NCBI GenBank assembly: GCA_030840445.1
Contig: JAVEEN010000294.1
Coordinates: 1 to 46,030, forward strand
DNA: 46,030 nucleotides
Source: Pseudonocardiales bacterium
GTDB taxonomy: Bacteria; Actinomycetota; Actinomycetes; Mycobacteriales; Jatrophihabitantaceae
Direction: 5' to 3'
The translations under genes and the position numbers were made by a program. The notes under the pieces are model-generated. The model made no database searches. It was not told where the DNA came from and saw nothing but the letters and a program-made list of their open reading frames with translations. This document shows, in pieces, positions 27,379-35,812 of the stretch (positions are counted from its first letter, which is position 1; each line of letters opens with the position of its first letter).

Positions 27379-28401
27379 ATGACCAAGATCGAGTTCGGTA
27401 TTCGAGTGCCGAATTCTGGACCATTGTCAAGTGTCCAAAACTTGATTCGTACCGCGAAGGCTGCCGAGGATCTGGGTTTCGACACGGTATGGACGCACGA
27501 CCACGTCGTGTGGAGTTCGGAGATGCACCGGCATCACATCTCGTCGGGTTCGATGGATGCGCTCAAAGACGACCAGACCGCAGACTTCTACGAGTCGGTG
27601 ACCACCCTCGCATTCCTGGCGGCACACACCAGCCGGGTCAAGCTCGGCGTCGCCTGCCTGGTCATGCCGACCCGCAATCCCATCTACGCAGCAAAGCAGC
27701 TGGCGACGGTGGATCATTTCACCAACGGCCGACTGCTGGTGGGTGTCGGTCTCGGCTCGCGCGCCACTGAGGGCTCGAACGAGTTCGAGGTCTTCGGGGT
27801 GCCGTTCAACAAGCGTGCCTCGCTCACCGACGAGTACATCGACGTGATGCGCAAGATCTGGACCGAGCCGCTGGCCACCCACCATGGCAAGACTATCGAC
27901 TTCACCGACGCCGAGCTGTTCCCCAAGCCGTTGCAGTCCCCGTACCCGCCGATCTGGGTGGGCGGCTGGACCGACAAGGCCGCCGAGCGCACCGGGCGGA
28001 TCGGCGACGGCTGGATTCCGGGATGGCTCTCGCCCAGCGAGATGGCTGCCGGTCGCCAGGTGCTGCTGCGCACCGCCGAGGAACACAACCGCGATGGCAG
28101 CAAGATCACCGTCGCTGTCGAGAAGTTGACCACGATCGCCAAGACCCGCGACGAGGCCCTGGAGCGGGCGATGCCGACGGTCAAGACGAGCAGCAACACC
28201 TACGAGCGGGACGTGGACAACATCCAGTTCGCCCTCGACCGGCACATCTTCGGTTCGGTGGACGATGTGCGGCGCCGCGTCCACGAGTTCCTCGAGGCCG
28301 GTGTCACCCACTTCGAACTGAAGCTGCTTTACTCCTCCATCGACCAGATGGAGGAGCAGATGCAGCTCTGGGCAGAAACGATCATGCCCGAGTTTCGCTG
28401 A
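27379..28401 (+). CDS. Luciferase-like monooxygenase (LLM) family flavin/F420-dependent oxidoreductase 1
   Basis: IEFGIRVPNSGPLSSVQNLIRTAKAAEDLGFDTVWTHDHVVW; RLLVGVGLGSRATE; PPIWVGGWTDKAAERTGRIGDGWIPGW. Confidence 0.85.
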   Translation: MTKIEFGIRVPNSGPLSSVQNLIRTAKAAEDLGFDTVWTHDHVVWSSEMHRHHISSGSMDALKDDQTADFYESVTTLAFLAAHTSRVKLGVACLVMPTRNPIYAAKQLATVDHFTNGRLLVGVGLGSRATEGSNEFEVFGVPFNKRASLTDEYIDVMRKIWTEPLATHHGKTIDFTDAELFPKPLQSPYPPIWVGGWTDKAAERTGRIGDGWIPGWLSPSEMAAGRQVLLRTAEEHNRDGSKITVAVEKLTTIAKTRDEALERAMPTVKTSSNTYERDVDNIQFALDRHIFGSVDDVRRRVHEFLEAGVTHFELKLLYSSIDQMEEQMQLWAETIMPEFR

Positions 28402-28449
28402 CCCAACCGGGCGGTGGCCGAATCGCCGTCGAGCAGAGGAATCGAAGCC

Positions 28450-30057
28450 TTGAGTAGTCATCACCATCACCACGATCACCACCACGATGACGAGGTGGAC
28501 TTCGACGACGATGAGGTCGAGAACCCGGCTGATCCGAACGGCATGCCGGATCAGATCCGATTGACCACGGTTGGCATCGACATCGGCTCGGCCACCACCC
28601 ATTTCTTGCTGTCCAGACTGACCTTGCGCCGGCTCGGTGTCGCGTTGATGAGTCGCTACGAGATCGTCTCCAAGGAAGAGCTCTACCGTTCGGGCATCCT
28701 CTTCACGCCGTACCGGTCCTCGACCGAGATCGACTCCGATCAGCTCAACGCGTTCTTCGCCCAGAACTTCGAGCAGTCGGGCGTCGGCTACGACGAGCTC
28801 GACACCGGCATCGTGATGCTCACCGGCGAGGCTGCCCGCAAGACCAACGCCAGGGCGATCGCGACGATGTTCGCCGAGACCATGGGCAAGTTCGTGTGCA
28901 CGTCTGCCGGGCACCACCTCGAGGCTCGGATGGCCGCCAGCGGTTCAGGTGCCCTGCTTGCCTCACGTGAAGCGGGTTCGACCATCGTCAACGTTGATGT
29001 CGGTGGCGGTACCACCAAGTTCACCCATATCCACAAGGGCGAGATCGTCGGTACCGCAGCACTGAACGTCGGCGGCCGGTTGGTCGCGATCGAGGACGGT
29101 CAGGTGGTGCGCGTCGACGAGGCCGCGCGTCGTGCCGCCGAGGTCGCTGGCGTGTCGCTGATCCTGGGCCAACCACTGTCAACCGAAGACCAGCGGACGC
29201 TGAGCGCGACACTCGCAGGTGCAGTCATCGAGTACCTGACCAAGGATCCGTCCGAATTCTCGGTGTTCACCGATGCGCTGCTGCTTACCGATCCATTGCG
29301 CGGGCTGCCGGCCATCGACCAGATCGTGTTGTCCGGTGGTGTGTCCGAGTACATCAATGCAGACATCGCCGAGACCCGTGACCTCGGGCCGACCCTGGCG
29401 GCGGAGCTGGTCGCACAGGCAACGGCCGCAGGCCGGAATCTACGACCGGCCGCCGAGCGGATGCGGGCAACGGTGGTCGGACTGTCGCAGTTCACTACCC
29501 AGCTGTCGGGTGACACGGTCTTCGTGTCCTCGGCTCAGGCGACCCCGCGGCTCAACCTTCCAGTGGTAGAGGTAGGTATCGAGCACCTGGGCGAGGAGGT
29601 CAGCGCACCGGAGGTCGCCGAGGCGATCCATCGCGGGCTGGTTCTCGGCGGGCGGGAGGATTTGCTCGATCCGGTCGCGATCTCCATCGACTGGAAGGGC
29701 AAGCCGTATTTCCGGACGCTCACCGCCATAGCCGAGGGTGTCGCGCTCGCAGCCAAGCTGCACCTGCCCGACGGAGCGGTGGTCGTGGTGCTCTCGCAGG
29801 ATTGTGCGCGATCACTTGGCCATGCGCTGCGGGCGGCCGTGCCGACCGAGCGCGAGATCGTATGCATCGACGGCCTCAGCCTTCGCGCGAACGACTTCAT
29901 AGATGTGGGGGCGCCCATCCACAACGGCCGGGTGCTTCCGGTTGTCGTGAAGACCCTGGTCTTTCCCGAAGTCCGGCAGGTCTCCGCCGACACGGATGCC
30001 GACGGTACCGAAAGCCGGGAATCGTCATATATCGAGGTCGGTGGACAGATTCTTTGA
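28450..30057 (+). CDS. EutA-like ethanolamine ammonia-lyase reactivating factor family protein (ASKHA ATPase) with His/Asp-rich N-terminus
   Basis: LTTVGIDIGSATTHFLLSRLTLRRLG; DTGIVMLTGEAARKTNARAIATMFAETMGKFVCTSAGHHLEARMAASGSGA; IVNVDVGGGTTKFTHIHKGEIVGTAALNVGGR; TTG 28450 after agagga. Confidence 0.8.
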   Translation: MSSHHHHHDHHHDDEVDFDDDEVENPADPNGMPDQIRLTTVGIDIGSATTHFLLSRLTLRRLGVALMSRYEIVSKEELYRSGILFTPYRSSTEIDSDQLNAFFAQNFEQSGVGYDELDTGIVMLTGEAARKTNARAIATMFAETMGKFVCTSAGHHLEARMAASGSGALLASREAGSTIVNVDVGGGTTKFTHIHKGEIVGTAALNVGGRLVAIEDGQVVRVDEAARRAAEVAGVSLILGQPLSTEDQRTLSATLAGAVIEYLTKDPSEFSVFTDALLLTDPLRGLPAIDQIVLSGGVSEYINADIAETRDLGPTLAAELVAQATAAGRNLRPAAERMRATVVGLSQFTTQLSGDTVFVSSAQATPRLNLPVVEVGIEHLGEEVSAPEVAEAIHRGLVLGGREDLLDPVAISIDWKGKPYFRTLTAIAEGVALAAKLHLPDGAVVVVLSQDCARSLGHALRAAVPTEREIVCIDGLSLRANDFIDVGAPIHNGRVLPVVVKTLVFPEVRQVSADTDADGTESRESSYIEVGGQIL

Positions 30058-30117
30058 AGCTCCATCGCGCTAACTCCCAGCGATGACCCCCTAACCGCCT
30101 AGCTCTGGAGGTTCCTG

Positions 30118-31209
30118 ATGGCCGAACGCAAGACTGAGATCGAGTTCGATACTCACTCGTACGTGATCTACATGCGGGACAAGTACGACGCGTACCGGAA
30201 TTGGTTGAAGCAGGAGAATCTCCCCGCGTACAACGGCGAATTCATCCAGGACGTGCGTGAAATCGAACTCGGCGACTGGCCGCGACGCAAGGCCCGCGGC
30301 GCATACCTGGAGTTCCGCGACCAGCAGGTGTCCGAGGCTTACGTCCTGGAGATCCCGCCGGGTGGCAGCACCGAGCCGCAGCGGCAAATGTTCGAGGAGA
30401 TCGTCGTCATTGCCGAAGGGCAAGGCGCAACAACGCTGTGGTGGGACGACAACAGTCCGAAGCACACGTTCGAGTGGACTCGCGGCAGCCTGTTCGCCAT
30501 CCCGCTCAACTGTAACTACGAGCATTTCAATACCAGCGGTACCGAGCCGGCACGGTTCATGGCCTTGACCGATGCGCCGGTCACCTGGGAGCTCTTCCGG
30601 GACCAGGAATTCGTCTTCAACAGCAACTTCCAGTTCCGCGACAGGTTCGATCCGGATATCTCTGACTTCTACAGCAAGCCCGGCAAGTACCTCACCGACT
30701 ACTACGGCGGTATTCTCGATACCGCGTTCATCGCGGATCTGCGCGAGGTAAAGCTGGTTCCGCGATCCAAGCGCGGTGCCGGAACGATGAACATGTACAT
30801 CCACCTGGCCGGCAGCACGATGTTCGCGCACATCTCCGAGTTCCCGGTAGGCACCTACAAAAAGGCACACCGGCACGGCCCGGGCGCGCACATCTACACC
30901 CTCGACTCCACCGGCTACACCCTGATGTGGAAGGACGGCGAGGAGCCGCAGCGCTTCGATTGGTCCGAAGGCAGCGTGATCTCGCCGTCGGCCGGCTACT
31001 GGCACCAGCACTACAACACCGGCACGAAACCGGCGAAGTTCGTGGCGCTGCACGCCTCGATCGCGTTCGGCGGTGGCTCGGAGAAGAACGTCGAGCAGAT
31101 CGACTTCCGCTACGAGGACGCATTCCTGCGCGATATGTACGTCGAGGAATGCCGCAAGAACGGCGTCGAAGTGAAGATGGAGAAGATCGACAAATCCCAC
31201 CATGACTGA
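30118..31209 (+). CDS. Bicupin protein, possible dioxygenase/isomerase
   Basis: N-domain EAYVLEIPPGGSTEPQRQMFEEIVVIAEGQG; C-domain YKKAHRHGPGAHIYTLDSTGYTLMW and SPSAGYWHQHYNTG. Confidence 0.7.
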   Translation: MAERKTEIEFDTHSYVIYMRDKYDAYRNWLKQENLPAYNGEFIQDVREIELGDWPRRKARGAYLEFRDQQVSEAYVLEIPPGGSTEPQRQMFEEIVVIAEGQGATTLWWDDNSPKHTFEWTRGSLFAIPLNCNYEHFNTSGTEPARFMALTDAPVTWELFRDQEFVFNSNFQFRDRFDPDISDFYSKPGKYLTDYYGGILDTAFIADLREVKLVPRSKRGAGTMNMYIHLAGSTMFAHISEFPVGTYKKAHRHGPGAHIYTLDSTGYTLMWKDGEEPQRFDWSEGSVISPSAGYWHQHYNTGTKPAKFVALHASIAFGGGSEKNVEQIDFRYEDAFLRDMYVEECRKNGVEVKMEKIDKSHHD

Positions 31210-33001
31210 TCAGGTGCTCGCTGACGATCCAGCAACCATGGACTTCGTCAGCGAGCAGCCCGATCCGGCCAACATCGAAACGCCGGCCGGTTACACCGAT
31301 GAGCAGCCCGCGTTCGGTTCGGACCTGGTCGTGTCGGCGTTGCGCAGGCTGGGGTATCGCTATCTCCCGATGAACCCGGGCTCGAGCTGGCGGGGCCTGC
31401 ATGATTCGGTCGTCAACTACGGGGCAAACCGCGATCCACAGCTGTTGCTTTGCCTGCACGAGGAGATTGCGGTCTCGCTGGCGCACGCCTATGCAAAGGG
31501 CAGTGGGTTACCCGCGGCAGCCGCGGTGCACGACTTGGTCGGTTTGATGCATGCCTCGATGGCCGTGTACAACGCGGCATGCGATCAGGTTGCATTGCTC
31601 TTGCTCGGCGGTAGCGGGCCGGCGGATCCGACCAAGCGCCGGCCGGTCGACTGGATCCACACCGCGAGCACCCAAGGCGACCTGGTGCGCGACTATGTGA
31701 AATGGGATGCCGAGGCGATCGTGCCCGAGGTATTCACCTCCACGATCGAGCGGGCGCATGCCATTTCCCGATCCGGTCCACCCGGTCCGACGTACGTCTC
31801 GCTGGATTCCGACGCGCAGGAGGTGGCACTTGCCGACGGCTGGTCAGAGCTGGCCAGCCCAAGCGCTGCCCACACCGACGTGATGTATCCGGATCCGGCC
31901 GTGGTTCGGCAGTTCGGATCCGCGCTGGCCCAGGCCCGCTCGGTCACGATCGTTGCCGGCCGCCAGGTCCGGGATCCCGCCATGACATCGTTGTTGATCC
32001 GGCTCGTGGAGGCACTCGGCGCGGCATATCAAGACGAGCGCAACACCGTGTGCTTTCCGACCTCCCATCCGCAGAACTGCACCGGTGATCGGACGGCGAT
32101 CGGCAACAGCGACGTAGTGTTGTGCATCGGCGTGGGTGACATCCCCGGTCTGTTGGCGGGTCATGGGAGCACCGATGCACCAACCGTGCTCGAAATTTCC
32201 TACGGTGACCTCGGACTGCGGTCCTGGTCGCAAGAACGCGGGCATCACCCGATCTCCGATCTTCGGCTGGTGTCCGATCTGATCCCCGGGACGTCGGCGC
32301 TGCTCACCGAGGTGCTCTCGCGCATCGAGCCGGCACAGGCAGCCGATCGTGCCGCACCGGTAAGCGAGCGCGTGACCGCCCTGCATACCAAGCAACAGCA
32401 GAGCATCGCGGCCCGATGGGATGACGCGGTGGTCTCGCCGACGCGATTGGTCGGCGAGGTTTGGAACGCCGTGCGCGACATCGACTGGATGCTGGTGTTG
32501 CGTAATACCCGCAGCTTCCCAGAGGGCCTGTGGCAGTTCAACGGTGTGGGTGACTTCCTCGGACACTCGGTCGGCGCGGGCGTCGGCTACGGCCCAGGTG
32601 CGATGGTGGGCGGCTCGTTGGCCGCCAGGGATGTCGGACGGCTCGGCGTCGGCATCATCGGCGATGGCGATTTCCTGATGGCGGCAGGCGCGCTGTGGAC
32701 GGCGGTGCACTACCGGATACCGATGCTCATGGTGGTCAACGACAACTCCTCCTTCTACAACGATGAGGAACATCAGGCCGAGGTTGCCCGGCACCGAGGT
32801 CGGCCCGTGGAGAACTCCTGGATCGGCATGCGGATGGCCTCCCCGCGGATCGACATCGCCGCGCTCGCGCGATCCTATGGCGCTTATGCGACCGAGACGG
32901 TCGCTGATCCGGCGCGGTTGGCGGTCAACCTGGCCGTGGCTCGGGACGTGGCTCTGGCCGGCGGCGTCGCGGTGGTTCACGTCCATACGAGCCCAACCTG
33001 A
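31202..33001 (+). CDS. Thiamine-diphosphate-dependent enzyme, paralogue 2
   Basis: YLPMNPGSSWRGLHDSVVNY; CLHEEIAVSLAHAYAKG; IIGDGDFLMAAGALWTAVHYRIPMLMVVNDNSSFYND; ATG overlaps preceding stop. Confidence 0.8.
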   Translation: MTDQVLADDPATMDFVSEQPDPANIETPAGYTDEQPAFGSDLVVSALRRLGYRYLPMNPGSSWRGLHDSVVNYGANRDPQLLLCLHEEIAVSLAHAYAKGSGLPAAAAVHDLVGLMHASMAVYNAACDQVALLLLGGSGPADPTKRRPVDWIHTASTQGDLVRDYVKWDAEAIVPEVFTSTIERAHAISRSGPPGPTYVSLDSDAQEVALADGWSELASPSAAHTDVMYPDPAVVRQFGSALAQARSVTIVAGRQVRDPAMTSLLIRLVEALGAAYQDERNTVCFPTSHPQNCTGDRTAIGNSDVVLCIGVGDIPGLLAGHGSTDAPTVLEISYGDLGLRSWSQERGHHPISDLRLVSDLIPGTSALLTEVLSRIEPAQAADRAAPVSERVTALHTKQQQSIAARWDDAVVSPTRLVGEVWNAVRDIDWMLVLRNTRSFPEGLWQFNGVGDFLGHSVGAGVGYGPGAMVGGSLAARDVGRLGVGIIGDGDFLMAAGALWTAVHYRIPMLMVVNDNSSFYNDEEHQAEVARHRGRPVENSWIGMRMASPRIDIAALARSYGAYATETVADPARLAVNLAVARDVALAGGVAVVHVHTSPT

Positions 33002-33015
33002 TCGAAAGGTGTCCC

Positions 33016-34470
33016 ATGACGACTGAGGTCGTGAAGGAAGCAGAACTGTTCATCGGCGGTACGTTTCAACCGTCGGCCGGCGACGCCACGTTCGACACTG
33101 TCGATCCCGCGACCGAGCAGACGCTGGCGACCCTTCCCGAGGCGTCGTCGGTGGATCTCGATCGTGCGGTTGCGGCCGCGGTGGAGGCGCAGCGCGAATG
33201 GCGTGCATTGCCCTGGCAACGCCGAGCGCGGACCCTGCAGGCGATGGCCGACGCGCTGGAGGCGCACGCCGAGGAGCTTGCCCGGCTCGATGTTTCCGAC
33301 TCCGGAAATCCGATCGTCGCGATGCGTAACGACGTCACCGGCGGTTTGGCCGAGTTGCGCTTCTATGCCGGCCTCGCTTCCGAGGTCAAGGGCACGACCC
33401 AACCGGCCAGTCCTGACGCGGTGACCTTCACCGAGCGGACCCCGTATGGCGTGGTCGGTCGGCTGGTGCCGTACAACCACCCGTTCAAGGCCGCGGTCGG
33501 CAAGATCGCAGCACCATTGATCGCCGGTAACGCGGTGATACTCAAGCCGTCGGAACACGCACCGCTATCGGCACTGGAAATGGCCCGGCTGGTTCAGCCG
33601 ATCCTGCCTGCCGGGCTGCTGTCGGTGCTCACCGGTCAGGGTTCCGGTGTCGGGGCCGACCTGGTCGGTCATCCGCTGGTTCCGCGGATCTCGTTCACCG
33701 GCTCGGTTCCCACCGGCCGTGCGGTGCTGCGGGCTGCGGCCGAGCACATCAAGCACGTGAGCGTAGAACTCGGTGGGAAGAACCCGTTCGTGCTGTTTCC
33801 CGACGCTGATGTGCGCCGCGCCGCCCAAGCTGCGGTAAAGGGTATGAACCTGGCCCGATCCAGCGGCCAGTCCTGCCAGTCGACGTCGCGCATCTACGTG
33901 CACGCCGATGTCAAGGAAGCCTTCATCGACGCCCTGCTCGAGGTCGTGTCCGGCCTGCGCATCGGCGATCCGCATGACGAGGCCACCGACCTGGGTCCGC
34001 TGTCCTTCCGGGCGCACTACGACCGGGTGCTCGACTACATCGCTCGCGGCAGCAATGAGGGTGCCACGTTGTTGTCCGGCGGCGGTCGTCCGGCGGAATT
34101 CGACCGCGGGTTCTACGTCGCGCCGACGATTTTCAGCGATGTCGCCGATGACATGACGGTGGCCCGGGAAGAGATCTTCGGCCCGGTCATGAGCGTGCTC
34201 TCATGGACCGATCCCGAAGACGTCATCGCGCGTGCGAACAACACTCAGTACGGCCTGACCGCCAACGTGTGGAGCGCCAATGCTTCCCAGGCGCTGCGCG
34301 CAGCTCGTGCGATCGATGCCGGCTACGTGTTCGTCAACAGCCAGGGCAAGCGGCCGCTCGGAGCACCGTTCGGTGGCTGGAAGGCCAGCGGGCTCGGCAA
34401 GGGTTCCACCCTCGAGGAATTGATCTCCTACACCCGGGAGAAGTCGATCACGATCGAGATCGGGGACTAG
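33016..34470 (+). CDS. NAD(P)-dependent aldehyde dehydrogenase
   Basis: VPYNHPF; ISFTGSVPTGRAVL; HVSVELGGKNPFVLFPDADV; NLARSSGQSCQSTSRIYV (active-site Cys region); EEIFGPVMSVL. Confidence 0.9.
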   Translation: MTTEVVKEAELFIGGTFQPSAGDATFDTVDPATEQTLATLPEASSVDLDRAVAAAVEAQREWRALPWQRRARTLQAMADALEAHAEELARLDVSDSGNPIVAMRNDVTGGLAELRFYAGLASEVKGTTQPASPDAVTFTERTPYGVVGRLVPYNHPFKAAVGKIAAPLIAGNAVILKPSEHAPLSALEMARLVQPILPAGLLSVLTGQGSGVGADLVGHPLVPRISFTGSVPTGRAVLRAAAEHIKHVSVELGGKNPFVLFPDADVRRAAQAAVKGMNLARSSGQSCQSTSRIYVHADVKEAFIDALLEVVSGLRIGDPHDEATDLGPLSFRAHYDRVLDYIARGSNEGATLLSGGGRPAEFDRGFYVAPTIFSDVADDMTVAREEIFGPVMSVLSWTDPEDVIARANNTQYGLTANVWSANASQALRAARAIDAGYVFVNSQGKRPLGAPFGGWKASGLGKGSTLEELISYTREKSITIEIGD

Positions 34471-34513
34471 CTGCGCTGACCGCGCGGGTCACCAACGTCC
34501 GTCGGCGATACGG

Positions 34514-35812
34514 CTAGCGGGCCCGACGTGGTCGGATCGGCCAGCGTCGATTGCCCCGCCGGCGTAATGCCTCGGCGACCTGGGCGGCGGAGACGATTAC
34601 CGGCGTGCGCTGGTCCGCCACCGCCAACTGGACCGCTGCACAGGCATCGTCAATCAGATCCAGTGCGGCGTCCGGCCGGCGCCGGTGCGTCCGTGCGCTC
34701 AGCCGAGCGGCTGCCTGCAGCGCATCGTCGGTGATCTGAACTCCGTGGAACGACTGGTATTGGCTGCGCACGCCCCGCAGGATCTGCACCGTCTCGGCTC
34801 GGCTCGGTTCCCCGACCTCGATCACCTGGACCCGCCGGGCGAGCGGACCGGTCGGGCGGACGTGCTCGTGGTACAGGGCAGGCGTGGTGGCGCCGATGAC
34901 GGACAGCTCGTCGCGCGCCATCCCGGCCAGTAGTAGGGAACCGAGGTCCAGCCCACCCTCGGCAGCACCGGCTTTGACAATAAGGTGAAATTCGTCGATG
35001 AACAGGATCGTGCGACGATCTGACTCGGTCACCTCGCTCAGTAGGTCGTGCACCCGGGCTTCGAACTCGCCACGGTAGCGGGTGTTGCCCAGCAGACTCG
35101 CCAGGCTGACCGAGATGATGCGCGCGTCGACGAGTTGCTTGCCGACGTCGCCCTGGGCAATCCGCATGGCCAGGCCCTCGACCAGCGCCGTCTTGCCCAC
35201 CCCAGGTTCACCGACCAGCAACGGATTGCGCTTGCGGCGCCGGGACAGCACCCGAATCAGCTCATCCAGTTCCCGCTCGCGCCCGATCATCGGATCCAGC
35301 GCGCCGAACAGCGCCAGCCGGGTCAGGTCCAGCGCGTGTTCGGCCAGCAGGTCGACGCTTTCATCGGGTTCCACAGGCGCGGACTTCGAGATCGGTGAGG
35401 CCACCTCTGGCCGCATGGGCGATCCCGGTAACGGCGGCAGGAATGTGAGCAGCGTAGCGGCCACCGCAGAGGCGCTATCGCCTTGTCCGATCGACTGTTT
35501 GACCTCCGAGTAGGCGCGCAGTAGCTCGGTTGCCTCCGGTGTGATGACCAGTTGGCCGGTTACCGCGGCAAGGAAGCGGTGGTTGCGGCCAGGATGCCCG
35601 GCTGCCGGCGCGCTGGTCACGCCCAGCTCGCGTACGGCCAAATCGTCATTGATGCCCAATGAACGCCAATGCCGCCGGACGCCGGGCTCGCGCTCGAGCA
35701 GAGTGAGAGCCAGATGTTCGACCGTTACCTGCTGGCCGCCGCGCTCGGCGGCCAGCTCATGCGCCCGTCGCAGCAGCGACGGCTGGTCAGCCGGCTCGGA
35801 GCTTGGCGGCAT
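34514..35812 (-). CDS. Clp/Hsp100-like AAA ATPase with Clp_N-like domain and a single (D1-type) AAA module
   Basis: MPPSSEPADQPSLLRRAHELAAERGGQQVTVEHLALTLLERE; DPMIGRERELDELIRVLSRRRKRNPLLVGEPGVGKTALVEGLA (Walker A); RRTILFIDEFHLIV (Walker B); ELSVIGATTPALYHEHV; terminates after small domain. Start ATG 35812, not the ORF-track 36028. Confidence 0.8.
   Translation of the reverse strand: MPPSSEPADQPSLLRRAHELAAERGGQQVTVEHLALTLLEREPGVRRHWRSLGINDDLAVRELGVTSAPAAGHPGRNHRFLAAVTGQLVITPEATELLRAYSEVKQSIGQGDSASAVAATLLTFLPPLPGSPMRPEVASPISKSAPVEPDESVDLLAEHALDLTRLALFGALDPMIGRERELDELIRVLSRRRKRNPLLVGEPGVGKTALVEGLAMRIAQGDVGKQLVDARIISVSLASLLGNTRYRGEFEARVHDLLSEVTESDRRTILFIDEFHLIVKAGAAEGGLDLGSLLLAGMARDELSVIGATTPALYHEHVRPTGPLARRVQVIEVGEPSRAETVQILRGVRSQYQSFHGVQITDDALQAAARLSARTHRRRPDAALDLIDDACAAVQLAVADQRTPVIVSAAQVAEALRRRGNRRWPIRPRRAR

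Noticed and set aside
27427-28917. Minus-strand 496-aa ORF
   Set aside because: Antisense to LLM and EutA-like genes; composition indicates shadow frame.
30091-31203. Minus-strand 370-aa ORF
   Set aside because: Antisense to the bicupin gene, which has motif support.
28450-33001. Ethanolamine utilisation operon
   Set aside because: Only EutA-like protein is present; no EutBC, shell proteins or acetaldehyde dehydrogenase of Eut type.
34477-34491. TGACC-GCGCG-GGTCA hairpin between convergent genes as terminator
   Set aside because: Only a 5-bp stem and no U-tract; too weak to call.
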